This document shows, in pieces, positions 50,653 through 62,253 of a stretch of 64,000 nucleotides of DNA (position 1 is its first letter; each line of letters opens with the position of its first letter). Position numbers and translations under genes: made by a program. The notes beneath the pieces are model-generated. The model made no database searches. It was not told where the DNA came from and worked only from the letters and a program-made list of their open reading frames with translations. This DNA comes from Physcomitrium patens (lineage: Eukaryota; Streptophyta; Bryopsida; Funariales; Funariaceae), in assembly GCF_000002425.4 (NCBI RefSeq), contig NC_037270.1:10449935-10513934 (forward strand), in the 5' to 3' direction.

Positions 50653-53600
50653 ATGGATCCGTACAAGGTGAATTCCCGCTGCCAACGCGATAACCTTGAT
50701 GCGTGTTGGCGTTGATTGTTTTTTTCTCGATTTTGTTGTGTTGCGTACAACGATCGCAGTTCTCTCGTGGGAATTATGTTAGCGTAACCAGTATTTGTTG
50801 CTCTTCGGATTGTGTCATCTGGGACGTATGAGAATTACCTTCTCGTGTTTTTATTGCCCTTCAATTGTTTATTATTTTGAAATTTAGATGTTGGGTTTCA
50901 ATATGAAACATTCGTGAGTAGGACCGCAGTGGTTTCGGTGTTGATGAGGTCTTGTCTTGGATTGTCTGCATGAATTGAATTGATTTCGAGCTTTGTGAAA
51001 ATAACGTTTCTTAAAACGTTTATCACAGACCAGTTAGCGGTGCCGCGAAGGTCTTACGTCCGTAGATTTTGGTCGTCTGATTTACATATGATTTCTTATT
51101 TGAAGAATGTTTTTCGGCGAGCAAGCAAAAGCATGCTGTGAGATTACGTTGTTTCGTCTGGTTTCAAAATTGTCAGTACTCGAAGGTATTAAAGTGATTG
51201 GGAACAGTGATGTGGATTCTGAGAGTTGTATCCGATATAACTTGCATGCTCCGATCAACTGTGGATTTCTCGAGTACTAGTGGTTTTGTGAATGTTTTTT
51301 ATTTTTTATTTTTATTTATTTTTAAATAAACCTTATGGAGTATGTCTTCAGGTTTCAAAGTTAATCTTTGCCTTTGTATGTTCCTTCATTGAGTAATTTA
51401 TCTGTGTGATTGAGATACACTTGTGTAAATTATAAACTTACTTTTGAGGGTTTTAATGCTGGTAACGACACTGCAATGTTTTCACGGCTGGATTGAAATA
51501 GTGAAGAGCGTGGTGTAGTGTAATCACCTTTGGTTAAGTTGTTTTGGTTTGTGCCAGTCTGACAGATTTATTTGCTTGTAAATGGTTGTTTTACCGAATT
51601 TGCTGTGTTTGGATACAGTATCGGCCATCTAGCCAGTACGACACACCATTTTGGACCACAAACCAGGGAGCGCCAGTATGGAACAACAACAATTCTCTCA
51701 CAGTTGGTCCTAGAGGTAAGCATATTTTCAGTGGGACATTGGTCGAACTAGTGTTGGGTAACTTGTAAGCAATCTTTTGCGGCAGAGTTGTTGAACCATA
51801 CCTGTTAGGGCACTTCTTGACTACTCTTCTTTTATCCAGGTCCGGTCCTCTTGGAGGACTACCATTTGGTGGAGAAGTTGGCGCAATTTGATAGAGAGCG
51901 CATTCCAGAGCGTGTGGTGCATGCACGAGGTGCTAGCGCCAAGGGTTTCTTTGAGGTTACACACGACATTTCGCACCTCACATGTGCCGATTTCTTGAGG
52001 GCACCTGGTGTGCAGACCCCGGTGATTGTTCGCTTCTCAACTGTGATCCACGAAAGAGGAAGCCCTGAGACTCTTCGTGACCCGCGTGGATTTGCCGTCA
52101 AATTTTACACTCGAGAGGGTAACTTTGATATGGTCGGCAACAACATTCCAGTATTCTTCATTCGAGATGGGATTAAGGTACATCACATAAGGAACTTACA
52201 CTCACTTTATTGGGATGCAAAGTGAAATGGGGGATTTCCTTCTTTTGCTGCTGAGTGATGAACTTAAGGCTATGTTTATGGTTTATATGGTGAATTAGAA
52301 GCCAGTTTTAGTGAACACATGAATTAAGCTTAAGTTGGCGCTTGGAGCTAGTATCCTCACCTAGTGATTTTCCGTCTTCGTTATATTGATGGTGACTTTG
52401 TTTTTGTACAGTTCCCTGATATGATTCACGCCTTGAAGCCGAACCCCAAGAGTCACATTCAGGAGCCATGGCGTATTATGGATTTCTTCTCGCATGTCCC
52501 TGAGGCCTGCAATATGTTCACTTTTGTGTTTGATGACATTGGTATTCCGGCAGATTATCGCCACATGGAGGGTTTTGGTGTCCACACCTTCAAGGTTGGT
52601 TTTGATAACTTGTTCTCACACAGGATTTGTAGACGAATTTCATTTTTTGAATTCTGTAAACGATCTAGTGGGGATTGGGCCTCCCTATGTATGTTGCCAT
52701 TCTGATGATAATGTGTATTGGCGCAGTTGATTACCAAGGCTGGCAAAGAAACTTATGTAAAGTTCCACTGGAAGCCCACTTGTGGTGTAAAGAGCCTGTT
52801 GGATGAGGAAGCCGTTATGGTTGGAGGTGCCAATCATAGCCATGCTACCCAGGACCTCTACGATTCTATTGCTTCTGGGAACTTCCCCGAGTGGAAGCTC
52901 ATGATTCAGACAATGAACCCGGCTGACGAAGATAAGTTTGATTTTGATCCTCTGGATGATACTAAGATTTGGCCTGAGGACATGTTTCCCCTTCAGGTAT
53001 GTCTCCCTTAACGTTGGTTTCTTTTCTTTTTCTAGTCGGCAAAAAGTCAAGTGTCTTAATTGGTGGGTGAAGGCCACAGTCAACTGTAACAAGTCCTGCT
53101 GTCTTGTGAATTCCCGAGCTTAGCTGAGCTGAGTTCTTGTCAGCTTACTAGTATTTGCGAGTGAATTAGAACTTGTTATAAATGGGTCTTAGATAATGAG
53201 TACATGTTTGATAGGTTTTTTTAAGGTGCGAATTAGGCGGTTCTGAAACCCTAAGTTGTGCATTTTGCTCTAGCTCATTTAATTTATATCAGTTGGAACT
53301 TCATTCAGTTCATTCGCTTATAATATATGTGAAATTTTGGTGTTGCACGCAGCCTGTGGGAAGGATGGTGCTGAACAGGAATATCGACAATTTCTTCGCT
53401 GAAAATGAGCAGCTAGCTTTCTGCCCTGGTGTTATTGTTCCTGGAATCTATTACAGCGATGACAAGATGTTTCAGACTCGTATCTTCTCTTACTCAGACA
53501 CTCAGCGCCATCGCTTGGGTCCTAATTACCTCATGCTGCCTGTTAATGCTCCTAAATGTGCACACCATAACAACCATCACGAAGGTTTTATGAACTTCAT

Positions 53601-54431
53601 GCATCGTGATGAGGAGGTAAGTGTAGCAATCATCCTACTTTTTGCAAAGTTGAAGACTCAGAATTTGTGCTCCAACTAATTATTAGCTAATTAGTTTTAC
53701 TTTTCCCTCCGCAACAATGCATTGTTCAGTGTATGTGAATTTTGAAGCAAAATATCCCACACTGATATTAGGAGATTATTTTTATATGCAGGTGAATTAT
53801 TTTCCGTCACGATTTGACCCCGTTCGCCACTCAGAACGCGTTCCAGTTTCACAGAGCAGACTCTTAGGAATCAGGGAGAAGGTAATGCTTTGTATATAGT
53901 CTATTTAATGGATATTGGTTTAGAAATTGTTTTTGATCAATCTAGGCATACTTATTTTGGTTTTGTGGAACTAAATTGTATACTTCAAAGCCTGTGAAAA
54001 GTTACACATTGAGTTCTGGAGTTTAAAGTTATTTATGGAGTGTAAACTTATTATGGCAGGCTGTCATTCATAAAGAGAACAATTTCCAACAACCTGGAGT
54101 CAGGTTCCGGTCCTTTGATCCTGCTAGGTACGATTTTTTCTTCCTTGATCAACGTTTGAAATTTCTTGTACAAAATTGTTCTTAGCAAGTGTGATATATC
54201 TTTGCTGCAATCGACAGCTACAGTGACCAAGTGAGTTGAACGTGAAGGAATTGACTCGTGCTTTGGTATTTCTACAGGCAAGACCGTTTTATTAAGCGCA
54301 TCATTGAGTTGCTATCAGACCCCAGAGTGACTCATGAAGTCCGTAGCGTGTGGGTTGCGTACTGGAGCCAGTGTGACAAGACATTGGGCCAGAGGATTGC
54401 CTCACACTTCAGCATGAAGGCAGCCATGTAG
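50653..54431 (+). CDS. CAT: Catalase, peroxisomal, complete 9-exon gene
   Basis: Exons are 50653-50667, 51619-51715, 51840-52177, 52412-52594, 52727-52996, 53353-53616, 53792-53881, 54060-54127 and 54278-54431. All borders are GT-AG, and the 1479 bases encode 492 residues, the standard plant catalase length. It opens with [20 protein letters not shown]. Distal-side His65 (RVVHARGA), Asn138 ([10 protein letters not shown]) and the haem-ligand Tyr348 ([13 protein letters not shown]) are present. It decomposes hydrogen peroxide to water and oxygen as a haem tetramer in peroxisomes. The first coding exon carries only five codons before a 951-base intron. The C-terminus ends SMKAAM with QRI at positions -13 to -11, where the pumpkin catalase targeting signal is QKL. 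It is convergent with the BAR-SH3 gene. Confidence 0.97.
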
Positions 54432-56297
54432 ATACTTATTCTACTTTGTAATTATGTCTACTGGTTTGCGATATTATTATGGATTTGCTAGGAGGTGGAT
54501 GATGGCCTGGTGTGCAGGATGTGGGGATGCATCTGGTGGGAAAGTTCCAGTGCAATCTTGAACTAAAGCTTGTTATGAACAAGTTTTAACATGAACACCG
54601 TTAATCTTGTAACTGGTCTGTTAACAAATTTCGAAGTCACTGCGTTTGGATTGTTCTGTTTCCTAGCATAGAACCTGTGTACGGCGGTTGCGATGTAGCG
54701 AAGCAAATCCATTCACATTCCTAGCAATTGCAGACAACGTAAAATCAAAATTTGTGATTTCCTCTTAAGTTATCAAATCTCCAAGCCAGGAATATTCCGT
54801 TACGCAAGTACAACTAGAAAAACCAACCACTCGAGTCAGGTGATTTCAAGCAGGGGCCAATTAAGTGGAGCTCTCAGAATCACCCTCTCGAAAAGTACTC
54901 CGACAGCTTTGCAATTACTGGTTAACCAGAATTCGAGTTGGCTACTACATGGCACAATCGTTGTACAAACTCTATTTCGCAGTCCAGCTTAGTAACTTTT
55001 GAGCAAAGTAATGCAAACAGTTGCAAAAAGAGAGAGCACTCCGATGTCGATACACAACGTAAATTAGTTGATAAGACCTACAACTCCAGTTGACAATTCA
55101 TGCTCACAGTTGAAGTACCTTTTTATGCAGCATTACTTCATCTTTAAAATAACCAAACAATGGTTTAATTCTCCATTAAAGCAGGACAATTACATCGAAA
55201 AAAATGTTTTAAGAAGTTTCATGTGTAGCAATGATCAAATAGCCGATTAAAAAGTTGACGATATTCACTATTTGTTCATTCATTGAAATAAAAATTTCTA
55301 TAAATGGCATCAAATACTTACGTACTTGTCTCTAACACTTTCTATTTTATGCATAATAAGTTTTTGTTTTATGAAACTAGAAGTGAACAATTAAGGACGA
55401 CAAATTTAGGCGGAGTAAATGACTTTTGGGTTATCTTCACATCCTCAATTAATATACTGCTAAAATTGTACTTCATCTTATCCTGCTAACTAGTAGCATC
55501 CTCCAACGGATTCTATGCCGTCTCTCTCATTGGTTGGCTTTTAGTACCTCTTCATTCTATGCTATCCCCTACTGTTCCAACAGAAAATTTTCAAATTTGA
55601 AATAATCCCCAGATGCACAAATGAAAAGCATTCCACGAAAAGCTTTTAATCGAATAAGAAATCGTCGAGTTATTAACGAATCACGAGCTATACCATAGGT
55701 CTGCTGCGGCAGGCCTACGCCATCAATTGTGGTAAGCTGGAGTACTCCTCAAAATTCCTTCCGTCTTATCATTTTCCAGTCCACGGTAGGAAATAATTAG
55801 ATGGAAGCAGAAAAAGTACGTATGTTTACACAACGTACTTTGTTAATTTCACAAAAATGCAGTAGATAAGGGATTTTAGGATGTTTCTGAAAACTATTTG
55901 CGAATTAGAGCTACATTGTTTCGCAGGAGTATGAGGTACTCAATTTCTAAATCAAAAGAGAACTTTCCTAGCTGCTCAAGTTAACAGCCAATCTGAGTGT
56001 AGATAGAAGGAGAAAAATACACCAGTTAGATATGATAGGCTGATAGAACAGCACTGCACATTTCAGCTGCATTTGCAAATGACGGGACAACAAAGAAGCC
56101 ATCATGAATTCGACGTCAACTTGAAATTGAGAAGATTGATGATTGGAACATATTAAAGAAATCTAACCTAAAGTATATCCTCAACGTCAGATGAGGATTG
56201 AAAAAATATTAGAAAGATTGCGAACTGTATACAGTGGAATAGAGCACCTGGAAGTCTCGTCTGGTAAATGCGCATTCATTAGCAAGGTTAGAAAAGC
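54432..56297. other. Convergent 3' flanks of catalase and BAR-SH3 genes
   Basis: About 1.9 kb between the two stop codons, with gene-like composition throughout. It probably consists of the two 3'UTRs and a short spacer. Frames at 55068-55250 and 55304-55489 lack any domain or splice support. No third gene is seen. Confidence 0.5.
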
Positions 56298-57482
56298 TCA
56301 TCTAGAACTGCCCCCCAACTTTCCCCGTCCTTTCCGTATAGGTTGCTTCTTCTCAACATAAGTAGAAGGAAACCATCCGGATTGACCGTTGCATTGTCCC
56401 TCCGACCATCCAGATGAAGTGACCTGGCGTACCAGGACCTCATCACCAACTGATATGGTAAGCTCTCCCTCATCTTCTCCAACAAAGTCATGTGTTGCAG
56501 TGGCATAGAAGCTTTTGGGCTCGGGGGCAGCAGGGACTTTCCCAGCCTCAAGTGTCGGCTCCTTGTCCTCATACCCTCTGTTACTTCCGTTCACAACGTT
56601 GTAAGATGGCTCTGGTGGATCCACAGCTGCCTGCCTCAAGGGATTTGAAGAGGGTGTTTCCGAATAAGAACTTTCTACAATGCGCCCTTCTCTGTGTTTA
56701 GAATTATGAGAGTCTCCGTTCCCGGAAACCGAGGGATTCGAGGATTTTTTTACCTCTGACTCAATCTCGTGATGTAATGTGTCCAGAATGCTGGTGACAC
56801 GTTGAAAATATGCTCTCTCAGCCTCAACCATAGAGAGCATCTTGTGGAGAGTTGTTTGCTGTTGTTGGGTTTCAACTACGCTCATAGCAGATGTGGCGTT
56901 CTTTCCCATGGTGTTCATTGCTGAGATGATTTCATCCAGCTTCTGCTCAGCTGCTCGCAATTTGGCAGCGTGTTCTGGATTGCCGTTGGCGTCTTTGGTC
57001 TTCCTCTTCTGAACCTCGGAAGCATGACTATCTACGCTTTCGCGCAGACGGTCGTACTTTTGTTTCAAGTGCCGGGCATCCTCTAAAGGTGAACCTTGCA
57101 CCATCGCCTTCAAAGGTTCTGCCACCTGCAAGGATATAACTCGGTGAAAGTTTTCCCGCTCTTTCTCCATCCTACCCCTTGCCGAACCATAGTGCTGTGT
57201 GGCCCTTGAGAGAGACTCCGTAACACTGGCGCCCTCCAACCCATACTTAGTGCAATCCTGTCCAAACCTGATTTCGATCTCGAGTTGCCTTTTACCTGTA
57301 CTCACCAAGCCCTCAACCCCCTTGACAACATCTTTCTGAAAATGCTTTGCAGCCCTAGTGGACGTGTAGAGCCTCTCCAGCTCCTGATGAGTTTGTTGAT
57401 GCTCAACTTCATCCAATATTGAGCTACCACTACCACCGCTGAACTTTCGGGGCAGGTGGAAATTACCTTTCAAGAAAGCCAT
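56298..57482 (-). CDS. BAR-SH3 endocytic/autophagy adaptor (SH3P1-3-like), single coding exon
   Basis: An uninterrupted 394-codon minus-strand frame. Residues about 20-255 are helical and charged with BAR-like coiled-coil character (LERLYTSTRAAKHFQKDVVK, RQLEIEIRFGQDCTKYG, MVEAERAYFQRVTSILDTLH). A low-complexity Ser/Pro linker follows. Residues about 323-376 form an SH3 domain (YATATHDFVGEDEGELTIS, GWSEGQCNGQSGWFPSTYV), with a basic tail ending GGSSR. Arabidopsis SH3P1-3 have this BAR-plus-SH3 layout and act at clathrin-coated vesicles, cell plates and autophagosomes by bending membranes and binding dynamin-like partners. The start is supported by a splice acceptor (TTCTGCAG) nine bases upstream, suggesting a 5'UTR intron. 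The N-terminus differs from the Arabidopsis sequences as I remember them, and the lack of coding introns is unusual. Confidence 0.9.
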   Translation of the reverse strand: MAFLKGNFHLPRKFSGGSGSSILDEVEHQQTHQELERLYTSTRAAKHFQKDVVKGVEGLVSTGKRQLEIEIRFGQDCTKYGLEGASVTESLSRATQHYGSARGRMEKERENFHRVISLQVAEPLKAMVQGSPLEDARHLKQKYDRLRESVDSHASEVQKRKTKDANGNPEHAAKLRAAEQKLDEIISAMNTMGKNATSAMSVVETQQQQTTLHKMLSMVEAERAYFQRVTSILDTLHHEIESEVKKSSNPSVSGNGDSHNSKHREGRIVESSYSETPSSNPLRQAAVDPPEPSYNVVNGSNRGYEDKEPTLEAGKVPAAPEPKSFYATATHDFVGEDEGELTISVGDEVLVRQVTSSGWSEGQCNGQSGWFPSTYVEKKQPIRKGRGKLGGSSR

Positions 57483-57491
57483 TTTTCGAGA

Positions 57492-58277
57492 CTGCAGAAA
57501 TCAGCCCAAGCATCACCTTCAAACTAACAACTTCCAACTGTTCAAACAAGAAGATAAAAAAATCAGATCCTCTTCAACTTTCATATCGGTTTGACCTTTA
57601 AAACAGGACCTCCAGTGGCTGGAAACTACATTAAAAAAATAGGACTAAAACTTCAACAACTAAACATAGTGCCGTGGGAGTTTGTCACTGGCGGCGAAAG
57701 CAACCACTTTCGTGCTCAATCCAAAGTAGAGTGGAATGCGTAAAACATCCAGGAGATTGAAGATAAAATAAACCATTAACTACTTTTGAAATCATTGATA
57801 AATTACAATTTCTCAGATTTCGTTACCAACAATGTTCTCGAATTTCCAATAATTCGTTTTTCTGCTGCAGTTGAAATACGAAGTGCGCACTGTGGAAGTT
57901 TGGACTCCGTGACGAAACCCAAGATTTCAAATTACAATTATCCTCAATTGCGCTTCGCGGAAAGGTCGCCATTCGCGACTCAGTTCTTTTTGCGAACCAA
58001 AGTTTCAAATGAATACAAGCAGGTGCGAGTGCAACGAAATGAGACACGAACACGCCTATCGTGTTAAAATTAGCTGCCAACCGGAAATACAGAACTGAAG
58101 CTCACTAAAACACGAGCTACTGTCGACAACGGGCTACACGCGCTTCACCACTCAGCTGACCAGGACCCAGTTCTTAAAAACATACCAACACGACGCTCAC
58201 ACTGGCTAACAGCCATTGTGAAAAGGATCTACTGAGCACAACCCACAACCAAAAGCAACGTCTCAATGGAAACTCAC
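57492..58277 (-). other. Candidate 5'UTR intron of the BAR-SH3 gene
   Basis: On the minus strand a strong donor (CTGGG, GTGAGTTTCC at 58277) lies upstream of the acceptor TTTCTGCAG at 57492, nine bases before the start codon. The 786-base interval has no long meaningful minus-strand frame. It is predicted from sequence only. Confidence 0.5.
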
Positions 58278-58544
58278 CCCAGATAACGCCCTCGGCACAA
58301 ACTGCAAAAGCTTACGAAACCCCAGGATCTCGATAAACCAGAACCCAACTCCCCTCCCTACTCGAGCTCCCTCAATCCTGCCTTCTCGGATCCGCCGATC
58401 CAGCCAATGCAGACACACATTTCCGTGAACCACAGATCTCCAGCGCCTCGCGGAGCTCCCGCCCGAACCCTCCTCACCTTCGCCGACGCCGAATCAAGCG
58501 CTCCATCGGCGTATCTCCACACTCCACACTACTCTCTTCCTCAC

Positions 58545-58572
58545 ACTCTCTCTCTCTCTCTCTCTCTCTCTC
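58545..58572 (-). promoter_or_regulatory. (GA)n tract in the BAR-SH3 promoter/5' leader
   Basis: A 28-base CT run on the plus strand, GA on the sense strand, lies about 270 bases upstream of the predicted 5'UTR donor. It is followed by further CTCACTCACTCTCTC sequence. GA-rich tracts in plant leaders and promoters can bind BPC/GAGA-binding factors. That role is inference here. Confidence 0.45.
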
Positions 58573-59040
58573 GCTCTCACTCACTCACTCTCTCAGAGTG
58601 CAATGTCACAGACGAAGGACGAAGAGGAGGAGGGGGAGGAAGAGGCTTCGTCTTGGATGAGGAATCCGTGGGCACCCACCAAAACGCAAAATGCAATGGC
58701 GAAAAAAAGGAAAGCGGACAGTGGAAGTGAAGCGAGGGGCACGGAAATTCTAAGCGAGGCCTCTCCTTTCTCCAAAAGAGCGCACGGACCCACTCACGTC
58801 ATGTCATGGGCTTGGCTTGGATTAGGGTTCCGGGGAGTTGACTCCCCCCCCCCCACCCCTCACGCCTTCCCCTGCACATTCCTGACCCTGTTTTCCCATG
58901 CAACACGGACTTGCTTGCTTACGTGTCCATATTACTATTGTCTATGTGGCAATAATTGTGGTGTTGCGCATTTTCTTGCAGTTTGTGGGTCTTTAGATCT
59001 AGAAGTCCATTTGGAAAGGTCATAGTTCAAAAGTGTTTTG
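58573..59040. other. Probable BAR-SH3 promoter, GC-rich
   Basis: The remaining GC-rich part of the island. It includes a C-run at about 58844-58857. Overlapping frames on both strands (58603-59025 plus, 58793-58593 minus) are acidic or low-complexity and lack domain support. The island ends sharply near 59.05 kb. Confidence 0.4.
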
Positions 59041-59712
59041 AAAGCCCACCGTTTGGTGAGGAATGTTTTTTTTTGATTTTGTGAGGAAATTTCTGACCTT
59101 GAAGACTAGTGCAAAGTGAGAGTAGGCCATAATATGGACTATGTTGTTTTTGAATTATGATTTTAAATATAATTTTTTTTTTCTTGTAAAACTTTGAATA
59201 ATAAAATAAAATAAAATAAAATGAGAAACTTTATTTTACTTTTTTATGTAGATTCTTTTAGCAATTTGAATATGATTCTTTTTAAATTTTTGAAAAAAAT
59301 TATGCATAGAATGGGTTAAATACAAATTCCAAGAAACACTATTTGTTCTCTTAGATGTTTTATCTAAGTTTAAAACCAACTAAGGAAAGCTTCTTGATTT
59401 CAACTAATTACAAGTTTTGAAAGTTGAAACCTTTAGCCTTTTCTTCTAAACATTAAGTTCTCCTAATTGCACCTTTTGTATATAGATTTAGACCTTTTAA
59501 TATATTTGGTATAATGGAAAGTTCATGTTGAACATTAAGATTGTGGATTATTTTATATTTTTTTAATTTAAGAAAGAAGAGATATATTGAACATACATAT
59601 TGTACACAACTTGTTTTTAATATTAATATTAAGAAATGTGGCCAAAAGAATTAGATTCTTTTGTGTATTGTTAGTAATAGGAGTTAATGATTATAATGCA
59701 ACATGTTTATTG

Positions 59713-59743
<31 letters not shown>

Positions 59744-59825
59744 ACTTTAATAGTTTTTGTGGTATGATAATATTTTTTTTAATTAAGAGATTTATTAATA
59801 AAAGTAATATGTATATAATATATCC

Positions 59826-59867
<42 letters not shown>

Positions 59868-61640
59868 TGTTAAAATGACCCACCTATTTACTAAATCAAT
59901 CCATCCTATTGTGGGGAACAAGGAGAGTTGTGATGAGAGCTAGGAATGGAGAGAGATGAACATGGAAAGTTGGGATGGAGAAGATTGGAAATAGATGGAG
60001 CATGAGCTGGAAACAAGGGGGGTTAAGTTAATAGCTATAATTATAATAATGGTTTTTGGAGATAATCCATTTTTCTAATGATGGTTATGATAGGGTATGT
60101 TGATGCAATAAATGAGCATGTCATTTTAACATTTTCTTATATATTTTTGAGTATTATAATATATTTTTATTTTATTTTTATTAAAAATATTTTCTTTATT
60201 TTCTTTATTTACATATAAAGCTGAGATATTAAAATTAAAATTTGCAATTAGCATTTTTTAGAAAAAAAATAATCCTTTTTCATTATTTTTTGATTGACAT
60301 AATAGAGATAAAGAATGTTATAGCAATCAAGTCAAAGAAAAAAATAGATCTTTAAGTTTTTAAAATATTCTATTATTTATAATAAACATAATTATTTTTA
60401 AAGATGTAAAAATAAGAGATCTATGAATAAATGTACCAACTCATAATATGTTTTTGTAGAAAAATAACCATAGATTCTTATTTATAATATTAAAAGAGCC
60501 ACAAGTATACTTTTTAAAAAACTATAATATGAGATTGTTCATGTAGAGCTTCCAAAACATCAATTATATATTTAGTTATATATTCTTTGCAACCTTTATA
60601 TCAAAATCAAGGAGCTATAGATAAAAGTACATATTTTAATATAGTTTGGATATGCTATTACCAAAAATAATATGATTTTTATTTTTTAATGACTCTAAAG
60701 AGAGGGAAAAAAAAATGAATAGTAAAAAAAGATATATTCATTGCATTGTACAAATTTATATTTAATTGTGTACAATTCAATTTTAAATGGATTTTTTAAA
60801 ATCAAGATAAACAATCACTTTCAATACACATCTATTATATATATATATATATATATATATTTATTAATTTATTATCAAGTGTAAATTAAATATTCATAAT
60901 TTTTCTTCTTTGGAATGTTTTGCAATTTTTATTAAAAAAACGGTTTTGTTTGCAACTGTTTTTTATTATTTATTTATTTATTTATTTTTCTTCTTCTATT
61001 ATTATTATTATTACTATCATAATTATTTATATTAAAATAAATTTCTATCTTTACAATAGACAAATTATTTACAACAATCTCTATTATAATCAAGTATAGT
61101 GTTCAACTAAGTAGATGCAATATCTTGTTCAAGTATAATAAAGCTTCAACCTCAAAATCTTATATCATTCTTTAAAAAATTTAATGATGATCATAAAGCA
61201 ATTTGGTTTTGGATGCTAATTTCTATGTAGATTTTATGTATTAATGATTCTATAATTTCTAAAATCCATCTCACATAAAATATTAAAATAACTTAACAAC
61301 AAAATAATTGACGTCATTCAATTATTTATAAAATTATTTAAAAAAATTATAACTAAAACCTACTCTCTTTTAAACATCTTTTTATTACTATCTTTTGTGT
61401 GATTTGTAGTGATTGTGCAAATAAAAAAATAAAAATGCTCTTTAACTCTTATCAAGCCTTTAAATTAAATTTTAATTAATTTCTACAACAATTGTTTACC
61501 ATAATGCTCAAATATTTTGTTGATAAAGTATAAAATCTTACAAAAGAAAAAAATCATATTAAGAAATATAATAAAATCTACAACCAATATCGAAAAATGA
61601 TCTATATGTGCAAAATATCAATAATAGAGTAAGAATATTT
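59041..61640. other. AT-rich gene-poor sequence with microsatellites
   Basis: No gene is recognised. Simple repeats are AAAAT units at about 59198-59222, TA runs at about 59718-59743, 59826-59842 and 60834-60860, a GA run at 59843-59867, and TTTA units near 60966-60990. Frames crossing these encode only YI or SL repeats. Confidence 0.6.
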
Positions 61641-62253
61641 AATAGATCAGGTTTTATCCTTTTTTTTCTTCATCTAAAAATCATTAAGGATAACACATAC
61701 AGTTTGAATCTCAGTAGATTTTTGCATCTGAATGACAATTTTCTTCCATTTCAAACAGTTATACAACATTGCAAGGCACAAATCACGTCCTATTCATTGA
61801 AAAGGGTAAACTCAAACATGGTACATCCTGAGAGATTGCGTTGAAAAGCTTGAAACCATTATAGGAAGTTATCAGAGCAGCCGTAACGGTCACCCTTGAA
61901 GTTGCGGAGAATGTCAAAACCAAGAATTTATAGAAAGTTGAGCAGTATTCATTCACTTGGAAAATGTCTGTATATTGCATTAGAAAGAGCTCATTCGCTG
62001 CAATCACCTCAAAGGTCGAAGCTGGAACTCAACAACCCCTCTGTGTAGCTTCAGTCCAGCCCAACATATTCAAAAGCGATTTTTAAGCTTCGTTTAGTTA
62101 CTTGGATGGTCATTGCTGTTCAATTGTTCAATGAGAGAGTGGATCAATGGCATAAAAAACACATAACCTGCTCTGCTTTCTATGTAGTATAAAATGAGAC
62201 GGATAGACCATCTTCTAAGTCGAGTTGGCCATGCAGTTCCAATCGGAAATCGA
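61641..62253 (-). other. Probable TOM40 3'UTR and downstream flank
   Basis: Composition rises at about 61.7 kb ahead of the TOM40 stop codon (minus strand). The frame 62007-61783 has no recognisable domain, so this is most simply 3'UTR and flank. Confidence 0.45.

Noticed and set aside
58593..59025. Acidic plus-strand frame and overlapping minus-strand frame
   Set aside because: Composition-driven (GAGGAG repeats), no recognised domain; the location fits the BAR-SH3 promoter.
59587..59921. Frames with YIYIYI and SLSLSL runs
   Set aside because: Translations of TA and GA microsatellites.
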